Positions 37,293 through 46,723 of a stretch of 64,000 nucleotides of DNA are shown in pieces. Source of the DNA: Thermocoleostomius sinensis A174. Lineage in GTDB: Bacteria; Cyanobacteriota; Cyanobacteriia; Elainellales; Elainellaceae. Positions within the stretch are counted from its first letter, which is position 1. Each line of letters starts with the position of its first letter. The notes under the pieces are model-generated. The model was not told the origin of the DNA. It saw only the letters and a list, made by a program, of their open reading frames with translations, and did no database searches. Position numbers and translations under genes: made by a program. Location of the stretch: the NCBI RefSeq assembly GCF_026802175.1, contig NZ_CP113797.1, positions 3,449,026 to 3,513,025 on the forward strand, written 5' to 3'.

Positions 37293-38198
37293 ATGAGTTC
37301 ATTGTGGAATGTTTTTCTTCATGTGCAGGCGTATTTTTTCTATGCAATAAAGCAAAAAATTCAGTTTTATTTAGAGGATATTGAAACGCCAATCGGCCGA
37401 TTGATAAATTTGTCGATCGCAGGTTTAGTATTGCTATCGTCTGCTATTTTTATTGCTGAAACCTATTCCATTCCTGAGACCATCAAAATTTACTTAGATA
37501 CAGGCAATCAAGCAATTTTAGCTATTTTCACGATCGAATATCTTTTGAGGTTTTGGTGCGCTGAAAACAAAATTCGCCACCTTTTCAGCCTTTATTCATT
37601 AATTGATTTATTCGCTATTCTGCCCTTTTTGATTGTCCCACTTCATATTGATGTTGGTTTTTTAAGGATTTTTCGCTGGTTCCGCATTCTGCGACTGTTG
37701 CGCTATGTGGAAGGCAAAACAATTTTTGGATATGTCACTCGCGAAGATAGCGCGATTTTAGTGCGAATTCTGTTCACTTTATTTACGATTATTTTCATCT
37801 TTTCTGGATTAATTTATCAAGCCGAACACCCTAGTAATTCTGGACGTTTCAATACATTCTTGGATGCTATATATTTTTCGATCGCGACAATGACAACGGT
37901 CGGTTTCGGCGATTTGACCCCAACTACACAAGTGGGTCGGCTGCTAACCGTATTGATGATTTTGACTGGAATTGCACTCATTCCTTGGCAAATTGGAGAA
38001 TTAATTAAGCAACTTTTGAAAACATCTAAACAGATCAATCAAGAAATTCTTTGCATCAATTGCGGATTGTCAATTCATGATACCGATGCTCGCTTTTGCA
38101 AAATTTGTGGAAAGCCACTGGTCAAAACAGGAGATGCCTGTGAATTACCAACATTGAATGAGGAATTGACCGTCCAACAAAAACGGCAGCTAGACTGA
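37293..38198 (+). CDS. Voltage-gated potassium channel with C-terminal zinc ribbon
   Basis: This is a six-helix Kv-type channel of 301 residues. The S4 helix carries five arginines at every third position (125, 128, 131, 134, 137; RIFRWFRILRLLRY), a classical voltage sensor. The pore loop has the K+ selectivity filter TTVGFGD (201-207). After S6 and a short basic linker, the cytoplasmic tail holds a four-Cys zinc ribbon (Cys254, 257, 269, 272; CINCG ... CKICGKPL), which is not part of the usual Kv core and could serve assembly or sensing. It forms a tetramer in the membrane. It lies 30 bp after the VOC gene. Confidence 0.9.
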   Translation: MSSLWNVFLHVQAYFFYAIKQKIQFYLEDIETPIGRLINLSIAGLVLLSSAIFIAETYSIPETIKIYLDTGNQAILAIFTIEYLLRFWCAENKIRHLFSLYSLIDLFAILPFLIVPLHIDVGFLRIFRWFRILRLLRYVEGKTIFGYVTREDSAILVRILFTLFTIIFIFSGLIYQAEHPSNSGRFNTFLDAIYFSIATMTTVGFGDLTPTTQVGRLLTVLMILTGIALIPWQIGELIKQLLKTSKQINQEILCINCGLSIHDTDARFCKICGKPLVKTGDACELPTLNEELTVQQKRQLD

Positions 38199-38220
38199 AC
38201 TACCTACCTGCTAGACTGAC

Positions 38221-38345
38221 AATCCTCGCACTGCCCTCACCCTAATCCCTCTCCCAGCGTGGACAAGGAGTGTTCGATCTAGGGTTTGGGGTTGCAGTCC
38301 CTTCGCCCCTGGAAGGAGGGAGTGAGGAATGAGGGGAATGGTTCA
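38221..38345. repeat. Dispersed cyanobacterial intergenic repeat
   Basis: CCCTCACCCTAATCCCTCTC is followed by a partner GGAGGGAGTGAGGAATGAGG, an imperfect inverted pair of the CCCTAACCCCTCTCCC / GGGAGAGGG kind scattered through cyanobacterial spacers. It lies between the channel and permease genes. The rest of the 400-bp gap shows nothing else. Confidence 0.5.
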
Positions 38346-38598
38346 GTCAGCTAGTTAGAACAACTCTTCCAGCCTAAACATGGGGTAGGGGGTTGAGTAA
38401 TTTGGTGGTTTTCAGCAGACTTCCCTTCCCTGCTCTGAATCTATAGCCCACGCAATCTAGCACGTAATCTAGACAGTGGGGAAATTTCTGCCTTTTCAGG
38501 TTTGCAATGCTTTTTTGAACACAGTAGGCTAAAGATAAACCTACATTCATTGTGCGTTATTCAAACTTGGAGTAGCGCCCTCAACGAGGACATTGAAG

Positions 38599-39498
38599 AT
38601 GAGTCAAACTGTTACACCGCCCCAAGCGAATCTGGACGAATCGACCCGATCGTCTGGATCATCTACTGGAGCGATGACGACTTCATCACGCTTCAGCGAA
38701 TTTACCCAAGAAACGTTTGCCCTTACGCGGCGGCTATTTATTCAGCTTCAGCGGCGCCCCTCCACGCTGATTGCGGGAATTATTCAACCTGTGATGTGGT
38801 TAGTGCTTTTTGGAGCTTTGTTCCAGAATGTGCCCCAGGGCTTGTTTGGCAGCAGTCAAAACTACGGACAGTTTTTAGCGGCTGGCGTCATTGTCTTCAC
38901 AGCATTTGGCGGAGCACTCAATGCTGGCTTGCCAGTAATGTTCGATCGCGAGTTTGGGTTTCTAAATCGCTTGCTAGTAGCTCCGCTCACGTCTCGACTT
39001 TCCATTGTGCTTGCGTCTGCTCTGTTTATTGCCACTATGAGTTTGGTGCAAACAGCCGCAATTGTTGCGATGAGTTCTGTTTTGGGAGCCGGACTGCCGG
39101 GCGCTGCTGGTTTGGCGCTGGTGACGGCGATCGTGTTGCTGTTGGTGCTAGGTGTCACGGCTCTAAGTCTGGGGCTAGCGTTTGCCTTACCAGGGCACAT
39201 TGAACTGATTGCGGTCATCTTTGTCACGAACCTGCCTTTGCTGTTTGCGAGTACAGCACTTGCGCCCTTGTCCTTTATGCCAACTTGGTTGCAAGTTGTT
39301 GCTAGCCTTAATCCTTTGAGCTATGCGATCGAGCCAATCCGCCATATTTATACCCATGCTCACTGGTCCCTGGGCGATGTGGTCATGCAGACCCCGTTTG
39401 CAGATATCACGATGGCGACGGCCCTGCTGGTTCTATTCGGTTTCAGTGCGATTGTCTTTTTCAGCATTCGCCCCTTGTTGCGTCGATCGATCGCTTAA
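38599..39498 (+). CDS. ABC-2 type transporter permease
   Basis: This is the membrane subunit of an ABC exporter, 299 residues from the ATG at 38599 with GAGGA 8 nt upstream. A TTG two codons earlier is less likely. A soluble Ser/Thr-rich N-terminus (about 45 residues) is followed by six hydrophobic helices. The family motifs are visible: RRPSTLIAGIIQPVMWLVLF, MFDREFGFLNRLLVAP and LNPLSYAIEPIRHIYT. Such permeases (YadH/DrrB-like) need an ATPase, usually encoded beside them; none is in this neighbourhood, so the partner must be elsewhere. Substrate unknown. Confidence 0.88.
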   Translation: MSQTVTPPQANLDESTRSSGSSTGAMTTSSRFSEFTQETFALTRRLFIQLQRRPSTLIAGIIQPVMWLVLFGALFQNVPQGLFGSSQNYGQFLAAGVIVFTAFGGALNAGLPVMFDREFGFLNRLLVAPLTSRLSIVLASALFIATMSLVQTAAIVAMSSVLGAGLPGAAGLALVTAIVLLLVLGVTALSLGLAFALPGHIELIAVIFVTNLPLLFASTALAPLSFMPTWLQVVASLNPLSYAIEPIRHIYTHAHWSLGDVVMQTPFADITMATALLVLFGFSAIVFFSIRPLLRRSIA

Positions 39499-40068
39499 AA
39501 ATTTGGCAAAGGAATAGCCTAAAAGGTGAAACGTCCCGCCTGACAATGGTGCTGTTACGGAAATAACGCAATGTGCAAATATCTTGTTCTCCGCTCTGTT
39601 TCCTAATCTGCACGAGGAGGGAGCTAGAAGCAGGTTCGGTTCCCTCTTCTCCTATGCGCGGAAATAGGGGTGGGGATGAGGGTGATGCAGGATTCATCCA
39701 CCTTGTTCAAACAATTACACGCCGCGTGAAATAGGTAATTGTGAAATAGGTAATTATTGATCTACTAAATCGTATTCGCACCAAATTATCCCTCACCTGC
39801 CTGCGGCACTTTTCTTAAGTCAGGGAAGGTTAGAGGGAGTCTCATCCATCGCGTTCACAACTGAAACTGGTACGAGTTTAGGCTGTGTCTAAGTTGTTAT
39901 AGAGTAAGCTTGAGGCTTAATATCTCTACCTAACGTTAAAATCGATGTATTTCAGGAGCAAACAGGAGCAAATTGATTTGGTCAGTCGTCTTTAGGCGAA
40001 ATTGCTTTAGTCAAATAAACTGAACTAAGCATCCATGTCACCGAGTGAAAAAATTAAGTGAAGATCAA
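39499..40068. other. Intergenic region with degraded repeat
   Basis: No gene is supported here. Around 39600-39690 is another C/G-rich dispersed tract (GGTTCCCTCTTCTCC ... GGGGTGGGGATGAGGG), and GTGAAATAGGTAATT occurs as a short direct repeat near 39725-39755. The remainder is AT-rich and may hold the promoter of the next operon. Confidence 0.4.
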
Positions 40069-40482
40069 ATGGTAGTTAAGCCCTATTCTATGCAAGCTAT
40101 GATCAAGCAAATTTATCAATCGGCTACTCGCCCTCAATGTATGTTGCGATCGGTTTCTATCCTTCTATCTGCGCTAACAGGAACCCTGTTGCTTTCGACA
40201 ATGCCAGCAATCGCGCAATCTGCCAATAGCGATGCACTTCAACGAACGGGCAGCAGTGACCAAGATCCGAATGCCTTTGGAGACACGGGGCTAGATATGT
40301 TTGACTTGATCCATCGGGCCCAGCAGGGAGCGATTCGCAATCCCTACGAATTTTCGCGAGAACAGCAAACCAATATTAATAGCGAAGCCGAAAATTTTCG
40401 GACAAGGCAGCGAGAAGCGTTAGAGCAGCAGCCTGGAAATATGCCTACTACAGTTCCAGTCACACAACCTCAAGCTGATTAG
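40069..40482 (+). CDS. Small exported hypothetical protein
   Basis: I do not recognise this family. From the ATG at 40069 it has 137 residues; a GTG at 40045 would add eight. A basic start is followed by a hydrophobic signal segment (SILLSALTGTLLLSTMPAIA) with a likely signal peptidase I site after AIAQ. The mature part is about 90 residues, Gln- and Asn-rich, with DMFDLIHRAQQGAIRNPYEF and a helical EQQTNINSEAENFRTRQREA stretch. It is probably periplasmic. It lies 20 bp before the DUF924 gene and is likely co-transcribed. Confidence 0.65.
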   Translation: MVVKPYSMQAMIKQIYQSATRPQCMLRSVSILLSALTGTLLLSTMPAIAQSANSDALQRTGSSDQDPNAFGDTGLDMFDLIHRAQQGAIRNPYEFSREQQTNINSEAENFRTRQREALEQQPGNMPTTVPVTQPQAD

Positions 40483-40502
40483 AGTAGAATCAACTGATTG
40501 TG

Positions 40503-41099
40503 ATGGCTCATTTACCGTCGTCGATCGAGTCCGTCTTGCAGTTTTGGTTTGGCATTCCGAACACGCCAGATGCGCACTACTCGCAACGACGCAGACTTTG
40601 GTTTGGCAAACATCCTGAATTCGATCGAGAAATCCGCGATCGGTTTCATTCTCTTTATGAACAAGCGGCGAATGGAGAATTAGAAGGCTGGCGAGACACG
40701 CCCCAAGGAAATCTAGCCTTGATTTTGCTGTTGGATCAGGTTCCTCGCAATATGTTTCGGAATATGCCTCGGGCGTTTGCGACGGATACTCAGGCTCTCA
40801 TCATTGCAAAGCAGAGTATTGCTCAGCATGTCGATCGGGCGTTGGAGCCAATCCAGCGCATTTTTATCTATCTCCCTCTAGAGCACAGCGAGAACTTGGA
40901 CGATCAACACCAGAGTGTTCAGTTGTTCGAGGCATTAGTTGCTGACACCCCCGACTTGGCAGATTGTCTGGACTATGCCCAACGCCATCAAGCGATAATT
41001 GAACGCTTCGGTCGCTTTCCTCACCGCAATCGCATACTGGGACGCCCTTCGACGCCAGCCGAAATAACCTTTCTGCAACAGCCCGGTTCTTCGTTTTGA
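40503..41099 (+). CDS. DUF924 family protein
   Basis: The 198-residue protein matches DUF924, an all-helical TPR-like family common in bacteria and without a settled function. Family hallmarks are VLQFWFG near the N-terminus, RRRLWFGKHPEFD, LILLLDQVPRNMFR, and the closing FGRFPHRNRILGRPSTPAE, all seen here. A GTG at 40500 directly precedes the chosen ATG. It follows the small exported protein gene by 20 bp. Confidence 0.9.
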   Translation: MAHLPSSIESVLQFWFGIPNTPDAHYSQRRRLWFGKHPEFDREIRDRFHSLYEQAANGELEGWRDTPQGNLALILLLDQVPRNMFRNMPRAFATDTQALIIAKQSIAQHVDRALEPIQRIFIYLPLEHSENLDDQHQSVQLFEALVADTPDLADCLDYAQRHQAIIERFGRFPHRNRILGRPSTPAEITFLQQPGSSF

Positions 41100-41159
41100 G
41101 CTAGCATGTGAACCAAACAGACATACCCCAACGGACAAATACTCAAGACGGATATACAC

Positions 41160-41181
41160 AAAAAAGGGAGGGACCCCTCCC
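41160..41181 (-). terminator. Rho-independent terminator of the VKOR-like gene
   Basis: Read on the minus strand, GGGAGG-GGTC-CCTCCC is followed by TTTTTT (A run at 41160-41165). A 6-bp GC-only stem with a tetraloop and six T is a textbook terminator, 43 bp past the stop of the disulfide-bond gene. Confidence 0.85.
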
Positions 41182-41223
41182 GATGTCGTTTCAGTTTCTT
41201 AAATCGGTCTTTCCAAAATCTTC

Positions 41224-42198
41224 TCAGTTACTAAACTCTCGCGGGCCTTGGTATCCAGATGCATCTGCTAAAGCCTGAAGTGATTGAGTTCCCACTAGAT
41301 ATCGACCATTCACTTCCCAAGTCGGAAATCCAAATTCTCGCCCCGTTGCCGCTTTAATATCAGGGGCAACAGCTTGACAGGTTGAAGCTTGAGAATTTTG
41401 TCCGTCTGGGGCACACTCAATATAGGTAATCAAGGCTGCCGCCTCTTGCCCGAACAACTGCTTCTGGTCGTGACAGTGTGGACACCAGTAAGCTCCATAC
41501 ATTTTGGCACCAATATTGGTAAGATGCTGCGCAAGTGCAATTTCAGAAGCCCCCGATACGGTCGTAATTTGTGGCCCTGTCGCGCCTGCTACATCCGCCG
41601 AGGCAAGCTGTCCACCATTTCCACCAGAATAAACGCCTAATGTGCCAACGATCGTTACCATCGCCACAATGATGCCGGTGAAGAAAAGCTGTCCCCGATC
41701 CTCCCACGCGCGTCCCAGGAGAGTAAGCACAAATAATGCTAAGGCAAAAATTGCCGATGCTAAGCAATAGTAACAAATGCCTCCTGGTCCGTAGTTGGCT
41801 ACAAACTGGGAAAACATAATGTACATGAGATAGGCGCTGAACACTAGCATGGCCGTAGAGCCAGCAAACAGCAGCATCCAAGTCCAATTTTCCAAATTCG
41901 TACGCAGTTGCTTGTTTCTATCTGGATTTACAAACAACGGTGCGAGCGCAAACGCAGCCATACTCAAATAGGCCAACAGCCCAAACAGAGCCAGCGGCAC
42001 ACCAAACACTTCCGCATAAGAGCTAGAGAGCACCTGCTTGCAACCATCTGTAGGGCAAGTGGTTTCTCCGCCAAACAGCTTTGTTGCAGTGAGATAGGCA
42101 GTATTTAGCGCTCCCAGACCTGCAACGCCTGCAATCAAATAACGAGACCGACGATGCATCCAAGGCGCTTGACGGCGACGGCTTCTCATAAACCCCAC
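41224..42198 (-). CDS. VKOR-thioredoxin fusion, disulfide bond-forming enzyme
   Basis: This is a bacterial vitamin K epoxide reductase homologue fused to its thioredoxin-like partner. It makes disulfides in lumenal or periplasmic proteins and passes electrons to quinone. The 324-residue protein has a short basic N-terminus and a four- to five-helix VKOR domain with loop Cys48/Cys53 and active-site CYYC (Cys142, Cys145). A linker leads to the Trx-like domain with CPHC (Cys239, Cys242) and extra Cys262/Cys274. This is the standard cyanobacterial architecture. An alternative start is Met4. A strong terminator follows. Confidence 0.93.
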   Translation of the reverse strand: MGFMRSRRRQAPWMHRRSRYLIAGVAGLGALNTAYLTATKLFGGETTCPTDGCKQVLSSSYAEVFGVPLALFGLLAYLSMAAFALAPLFVNPDRNKQLRTNLENWTWMLLFAGSTAMLVFSAYLMYIMFSQFVANYGPGGICYYCLASAIFALALFVLTLLGRAWEDRGQLFFTGIIVAMVTIVGTLGVYSGGNGGQLASADVAGATGPQITTVSGASEIALAQHLTNIGAKMYGAYWCPHCHDQKQLFGQEAAALITYIECAPDGQNSQASTCQAVAPDIKAATGREFGFPTWEVNGRYLVGTQSLQALADASGYQGPREFSN

Positions 42199-42368
42199 CC
42201 ATAATTAAACTTCAATTGAACTTAAAAGTTCTGACGTTTCTATTCTGTCTCAAAGTGCCCAAAATGGTTGATTTCAAATTCAACAATTTTGATTAATTCC
42301 TTCAGTTTAGCCAACCGAACCGGGCAGCTACCAACTTTGATTGCCCAAGACAGAACTCTTCATGCCAA

Positions 42369-43226
42369 TTAACCCGTTTGTGAAGGCACTGGATGCGACG
42401 TTCGCATAGGCGATGATTCTTTCACAGGTAGACTGCGCCGCATAGCTTCCACAAACTGACTCACGCGAATGGGATCGATCGGCTGCTCAATTTGCCCGCG
42501 ACGTTTCAGAGAACTTGAAACAATTACCCCATCTGCTGCCTGAATTAAGTGAGGAATATTCTCCCAATTAGCCCCGCTGCCAATAAAAACAGGAGTACCA
42601 TTAGCGGCAGCACGGGCAAGCTCTAGATCTTCAAGATTAGGTGGGCTACCAGTGGCCCATCCTGACAAAATGATGCCATCTGCCAAGCCCCGCTCGATCG
42701 TTTCTTGTACAGCGGTGGTCAGATTCGGCGAACCGAGTGGACGGGCATGTTTAACCAATACATCTGCCAGGATTTTGACATCACTGCCCAACTCGCGGCG
42801 ATATCGTAGCAGTTGATGTGCTTGTCCTTCAATCAATCCCTGATCTGTGGCCATGACACCGGTCAGCACATTGACACGAATAAACTGAGCTTGGACACAG
42901 GTAGCGATCGCCATCGCGCTGTGGGCATCATTGCGTAATACATTGATCCCAATAGGTAACGTCACCAAATGCTGTAATCGTTGCACGACGAGACTAATGG
43001 CGCTGACCACCGCTGGATCAACACAGTCTTTCGGAAACGGAGCGTCAAAGAAATTTTCCACAATAATGCCATCAACGCCGCCCGAAGCCAGTGCGGTTGC
43101 TTCTTGTTCAGCCCGATCGATCACTGACTTCAAACTTCCTCCCCAGCGCGGAGAGGTTGGCAGCGGCAATAAATGAACGACTCCAACAATAGGATTAGTA
43201 GTTTTAAAGATTTGGTTTAAGTCCAC
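42369..43226 (-). CDS. btpA: BtpA family photosystem I biogenesis protein
   Basis: BtpA is a TIM-barrel-like thylakoid-associated protein needed to stabilise photosystem I reaction-centre proteins in Synechocystis. The 285-residue protein starts MDLNQIFKTTNPIVGVVHLL and shows family segments GGVDGIIVENFFDAPF, LPIGINVLRNDAHSAMAIA, QFIRVNVLTGVMATDQG, DGIILSGWATG and PVFIGSGANWENI. Other family members in non-phototrophs are of unknown role, but in this host the photosystem I function is the best reading. Confidence 0.93.
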   Translation of the reverse strand: MDLNQIFKTTNPIVGVVHLLPLPTSPRWGGSLKSVIDRAEQEATALASGGVDGIIVENFFDAPFPKDCVDPAVVSAISLVVQRLQHLVTLPIGINVLRNDAHSAMAIATCVQAQFIRVNVLTGVMATDQGLIEGQAHQLLRYRRELGSDVKILADVLVKHARPLGSPNLTTAVQETIERGLADGIILSGWATGSPPNLEDLELARAAANGTPVFIGSGANWENIPHLIQAADGVIVSSSLKRRGQIEQPIDPIRVSQFVEAMRRSLPVKESSPMRTSHPVPSQTG

Positions 43227-43853
43227 GTGTTTAGCTAGGTCAAAACGGACTCACAAATAAACGGTTTCATACAACCGAGTACACAAGTGCAGGAAATTTC
43301 ATGCAAAAACAGAATTTTCCTACCCTACTAAATGTACCTTAACAGCTTGTCGGTTTCCGATCGATCTAAGGCAGATTCCAGTTAGACGGTCTCGCTTTCT
43401 AGCTTAGACTAGAAAACAACCCCCTTTCTTACAGACCCGCGGACTACTTTTTGCCAGTTTGAGTCTTTGAGTCATTTCTATAACAGCACGGTTTTTGCTG
43501 ATCCCAAGCTAGGAATCGCCCATTCTTGTCGAAACAAGTGAACAAAACCCCCCTGTTCCCCTCTAATTTTGCAAAGATGTGTAGGAATGTTACAAGAATT
43601 TGGGTGGGTTGTGTTAAGATAGTTAGCATCTCGTAGGAACGCGATTGCGATTGACGGTATCCGCTGGGCATGCGTCGGGCATACGTCGGGCAACTGTCAG
43701 GATTCGGACATATGTCGAGAAGCGTCGGAAGACGTTGTCGGGCACATTGTCGAAGCGGATGATGAGGCAAAGGTCTAGTCCGTTGATAACAGCGATCGCC
43801 ACGGTTTCGCCAATTGACTACCATTTTGTCTCATTTGTAGAGCGGATATTTGC
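43227..43853. other. Long 5' region upstream of rimO-crhR, with GTCGGGCA repeats
   Basis: No supported gene lies in these 627 bp. GTCGGGCA occurs at 43674, 43685 and 43737, with related GTCGAGA, GTCGGAAG and GTCGAAG between, in the likely 5' leader of rimO. A small inverted repeat TTTCTAG...CTAGAAA lies at 43396-43415. A 126-codon minus-strand frame crosses the region but has no protein-like features. Confidence 0.4.
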
Positions 43854-45236
43854 ATGGGCAACAAGCCAACGATTGCCATCTCTCATTTAGGCTGCGAAAA
43901 GAATCGAGTTGACACTGAACATATGCTAGGACTGCTAGTGCAGGCGGGCTATCAAGTGGACTCGGATGAGGAACTAGCCGATTACGTTATTGTTAATACC
44001 TGTAGTTTTATTCAGGCGGCACGCGAAGAGTCGGTTCGCACTCTGGTTGAGCTAGCAGAAGCTAACAAGAAGATTGTGATTACGGGCTGTATGGCGCAGC
44101 ATTTTCAGCAAGAATTGCTGGACGCTTTGCCCGAAGCAGTGGCCTTGGTTGGAACAGGAGACTATCACAAGATTGTTGAGGTCGTACAACGAGTCGAGGC
44201 TGGAGAACGAGTCCAAGCCATTTCGCAAGAACCAACTTACATCGCTGATGAAACCGTTCCACGCTACCGTACCACAACCGAGGGTGTTGCCTATCTGCGC
44301 GTGGCGGAGGGGTGTGACTATCGCTGTGCTTTCTGTATTATTCCCAAATTGCGTGGGAATCAACGATCGCGCTCGATTGAGTCGATTGTGTCCGAAGCTA
44401 AACAACTAGCGGCCGAGGGCGTACAAGAGATTGTTTTGATTTCACAAATTACTACCAATTACGGCCTGGATCTTTATGGAGAACCGAAACTAGCCGAGCT
44501 ATTGCGGGCGTTGGGTGAAGTCGAAGTTCCTTGGATTCGGATGCATTATGCCTATCCAACCGGATTGACGCCCAACGTCATTGCTGCTATTCGCGAAACT
44601 CCTAATGTCTTGCCTTATCTAGATCTGCCACTGCAACACTCACATCCTGAGATTTTGCGGGCTATGAATCGTCCTTGGCAAGGTCAGGTCAATGACAACA
44701 TCATTGAGCGGATCAAAGCGGCATTGCCCAATGCAGTCTTACGCACAACGTTCATTGTGGGTTTTCCTGGAGAAACAGAGGCACACTTTGAACATTTACA
44801 TCGGTTTGTTCAACGCCATGCTTTTGATCACGTAGGTGTCTTCACCTTTTCTCCCGAAGAAGGAACCCCTGCTTACAATTTGCCCAATTCAGTGCCGCAG
44901 GAACTCATAGACGATCGGCGCGACACCTTGATGCAGGCGCAACAGCCGATCTCGTTGCGGAAGAATCAAGCCGAAATTGGTAAGGTCGTCGATGTGCTGA
45001 TTGAGCAGGAAAATCCAGAAACTGGAGAATTGATCGGTCGTTCTGCTCGATTTGCCCCTGATGTTGATGGTTTGGTATACGTCCACGGAGAAGCCCGTTT
45101 GGGTGCAATGGTTCCAGTTGCGATCGATGATGCCGATGTATATGACCTGTATGGTCACGTTGTAGACTTCACACCTCCAGCCTTAACCTCTCATGTTCAA
45201 GGAGCGCTGAATCGCGTTTCTGTCCACACTCATTAA
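43854..45236 (+). CDS. rimO: Ribosomal protein uS12 methylthiotransferase RimO
   Basis: RimO is a radical-SAM enzyme that adds a methylthio group to an Asp of ribosomal protein S12. The 460-residue protein has the UPF0004 domain ([38 protein letters not shown]) with three cluster cysteines. The radical-SAM domain follows with [15 protein letters not shown] and [17 protein letters not shown], then a TRAM domain (about 385-450). DLPLQH and the S-rich wording favour RimO over MiaB. It precedes crhR by 9 bp; a rimO-crhR transcript is known in Synechocystis. Confidence 0.95.
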   Translation: MGNKPTIAISHLGCEKNRVDTEHMLGLLVQAGYQVDSDEELADYVIVNTCSFIQAAREESVRTLVELAEANKKIVITGCMAQHFQQELLDALPEAVALVGTGDYHKIVEVVQRVEAGERVQAISQEPTYIADETVPRYRTTTEGVAYLRVAEGCDYRCAFCIIPKLRGNQRSRSIESIVSEAKQLAAEGVQEIVLISQITTNYGLDLYGEPKLAELLRALGEVEVPWIRMHYAYPTGLTPNVIAAIRETPNVLPYLDLPLQHSHPEILRAMNRPWQGQVNDNIIERIKAALPNAVLRTTFIVGFPGETEAHFEHLHRFVQRHAFDHVGVFTFSPEEGTPAYNLPNSVPQELIDDRRDTLMQAQQPISLRKNQAEIGKVVDVLIEQENPETGELIGRSARFAPDVDGLVYVHGEARLGAMVPVAIDDADVYDLYGHVVDFTPPALTSHVQGALNRVSVHTH

Positions 45237-45245
45237 GGAGCCTCA

Positions 45246-46652
45246 ATGACTCTTTCATTTCATAGCCTTGGTCTATCTGAAGCCAGAGTTCGCCACCTAG
45301 AAAAAGTTGGGTTTACTGTTCCAACCGCGATTCAGACACAGGCGATTCCACATTTGTTGTCCGGACGAGATGTCGTTGGACAAGCTCAAACGGGAACTGG
45401 CAAAACAGCCGCTTTCTCGCTGCCAATTTTAGAGCGCATCAACTTAAATAATGGTGCGGTTCAAGCTTTAATTCTGACTCCGACTCGTGAATTAGCTATT
45501 CAGGTTTATCAATCCATTCGGGCTTTTAATCACGATAAACGGCTGCATGTACTGCCAATTTATGGGGGGCAGTCGATCGATATTCAAATTCGGCGGTTGC
45601 AGCGTGGCTCTCAAATTGTAGTGGGCACACCAGGACGAGTTCTAGATTTACTCAATCGCGGTGATTTACGCCTCGATCAGTTGAACTGGATTGTGTTGGA
45701 TGAAGCCGACGAAATGCTAAACATGGGCTTTATTCAAGACGTAGAAAAAATTCTTAGCCAAGCCCCAGCAGAACGGCAAACTGCGTTCTTCTCGGCCACC
45801 ATGGACCCCTCTATTCGGGAACTGGCCGCTAAGTTTTTGCGATCGCCCGTCACGGTTACAGTTGAGCAACCCAAAGCGGCGCCAGCCCGGATCAACCAAG
45901 TTGCCTATATTGTGCCGCGTGGGTGGACGAAGGCTCGCGCACTTCAACCCATTTTGGAAATGGAAGATCCGGAATCGGCATTGATCTTTGTGCGCACTCG
46001 CAAGGCAGCGGCAGAACTAACGCGTCAACTTCAGGCGGCGGGACACAGCGTTGACGAATATCATGGCGATCTCAGTCAGTCGCAACGAGAGCGGTTGTTG
46101 TTAAGATTCCGGCAACGACAAGTGCGCTGGGTGGTTGCCACCGATATTGCGGCTCGTGGCTTGCATGTGGAAGATTTGACCCATGTGATTAACTACGATC
46201 TGCCTGATAGCGCTGAAAGCTATGTGCACCGCATTGGACGGACTGGACGAGCCGGCAAAGAAGGAACCGCAATCTCGATCATTCATCCATTAGACAAGCG
46301 TAAATTGCGCGATATTGAGCGACACATTCGCCAACGTTTGGAAATTGGTACAATTCCAACCCGGGCTGAAATTGAGGCGCGCCATCTACAGAAATTGCAA
46401 GATCGTTTGCGGGAAACGCTTTCTAGTGAGCGCATTGCCTCCTTTTTGCCGATTGTAGCCCAACTCAGCGAAGAGATCGAGCCTCACATGATTGCGGCAG
46501 CGGCTCTGCAAATGGCCTATGACCAAACACGTCCTACTTGGATGCGGTTGGAACCAAATTACGAAGAAGTGCCCGTCGATGAACCTCGTTCGTCCCGTTC
46601 TTATCCCTCTAAATCCAAGCCAATTAAGCGCAAAGCTCCTGTTTCTTCCTAG
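45246..46652 (+). CDS. crhR: DEAD-box RNA helicase, CrhR type
   Basis: CrhR is the redox- and cold-regulated RNA helicase of cyanobacteria that rearranges RNA duplexes. The 468-residue protein has all motifs: Q-motif (FTVPTAIQTQAIP), motif I AQTGTGKT, TPTRELA, TPGRV, DEAD in VLDEADEMLNMGF, SAT, and ATDIAARGL / HRIGRTGRAGKEG in the second RecA domain. The C-terminal extension (about 330-435; EARHLQKLQDRLRETLSSER, MIAAAALQMAYDQ, WMRLEP) matches CrhR of Synechocystis more than generic DeaD. The Shine-Dalgarno GGAG adjoins the rimO stop codon, so the two genes are translationally close. Confidence 0.92.
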   Translation: MTLSFHSLGLSEARVRHLEKVGFTVPTAIQTQAIPHLLSGRDVVGQAQTGTGKTAAFSLPILERINLNNGAVQALILTPTRELAIQVYQSIRAFNHDKRLHVLPIYGGQSIDIQIRRLQRGSQIVVGTPGRVLDLLNRGDLRLDQLNWIVLDEADEMLNMGFIQDVEKILSQAPAERQTAFFSATMDPSIRELAAKFLRSPVTVTVEQPKAAPARINQVAYIVPRGWTKARALQPILEMEDPESALIFVRTRKAAAELTRQLQAAGHSVDEYHGDLSQSQRERLLLRFRQRQVRWVVATDIAARGLHVEDLTHVINYDLPDSAESYVHRIGRTGRAGKEGTAISIIHPLDKRKLRDIERHIRQRLEIGTIPTRAEIEARHLQKLQDRLRETLSSERIASFLPIVAQLSEEIEPHMIAAAALQMAYDQTRPTWMRLEPNYEEVPVDEPRSSRSYPSKSKPIKRKAPVSS

Positions 46653-46723
46653 TGCAAACTGAAATCGGGATAACGGATAAAACAAGATAGAATTTGATTC
46701 CGAATCCCTCACCTTTCAGTTTC

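Noticed and set aside
38502-39203. 233-codon plus-strand frame
   Set aside because: It is a shadow of the ABC-2 permease gene; the permease frame has clear membrane helices and family motifs.
41224-42198. VKOR-thioredoxin fusion as a novel protein
   Set aside because: This fusion is the established cyanobacterial form with a solved homologous structure, so it is reported only as a feature.
43444-43824. 126-codon minus-strand frame upstream of rimO
   Set aside because: Low-complexity basic translation, no family resemblance, and it crosses the likely rimO leader and its repeats.
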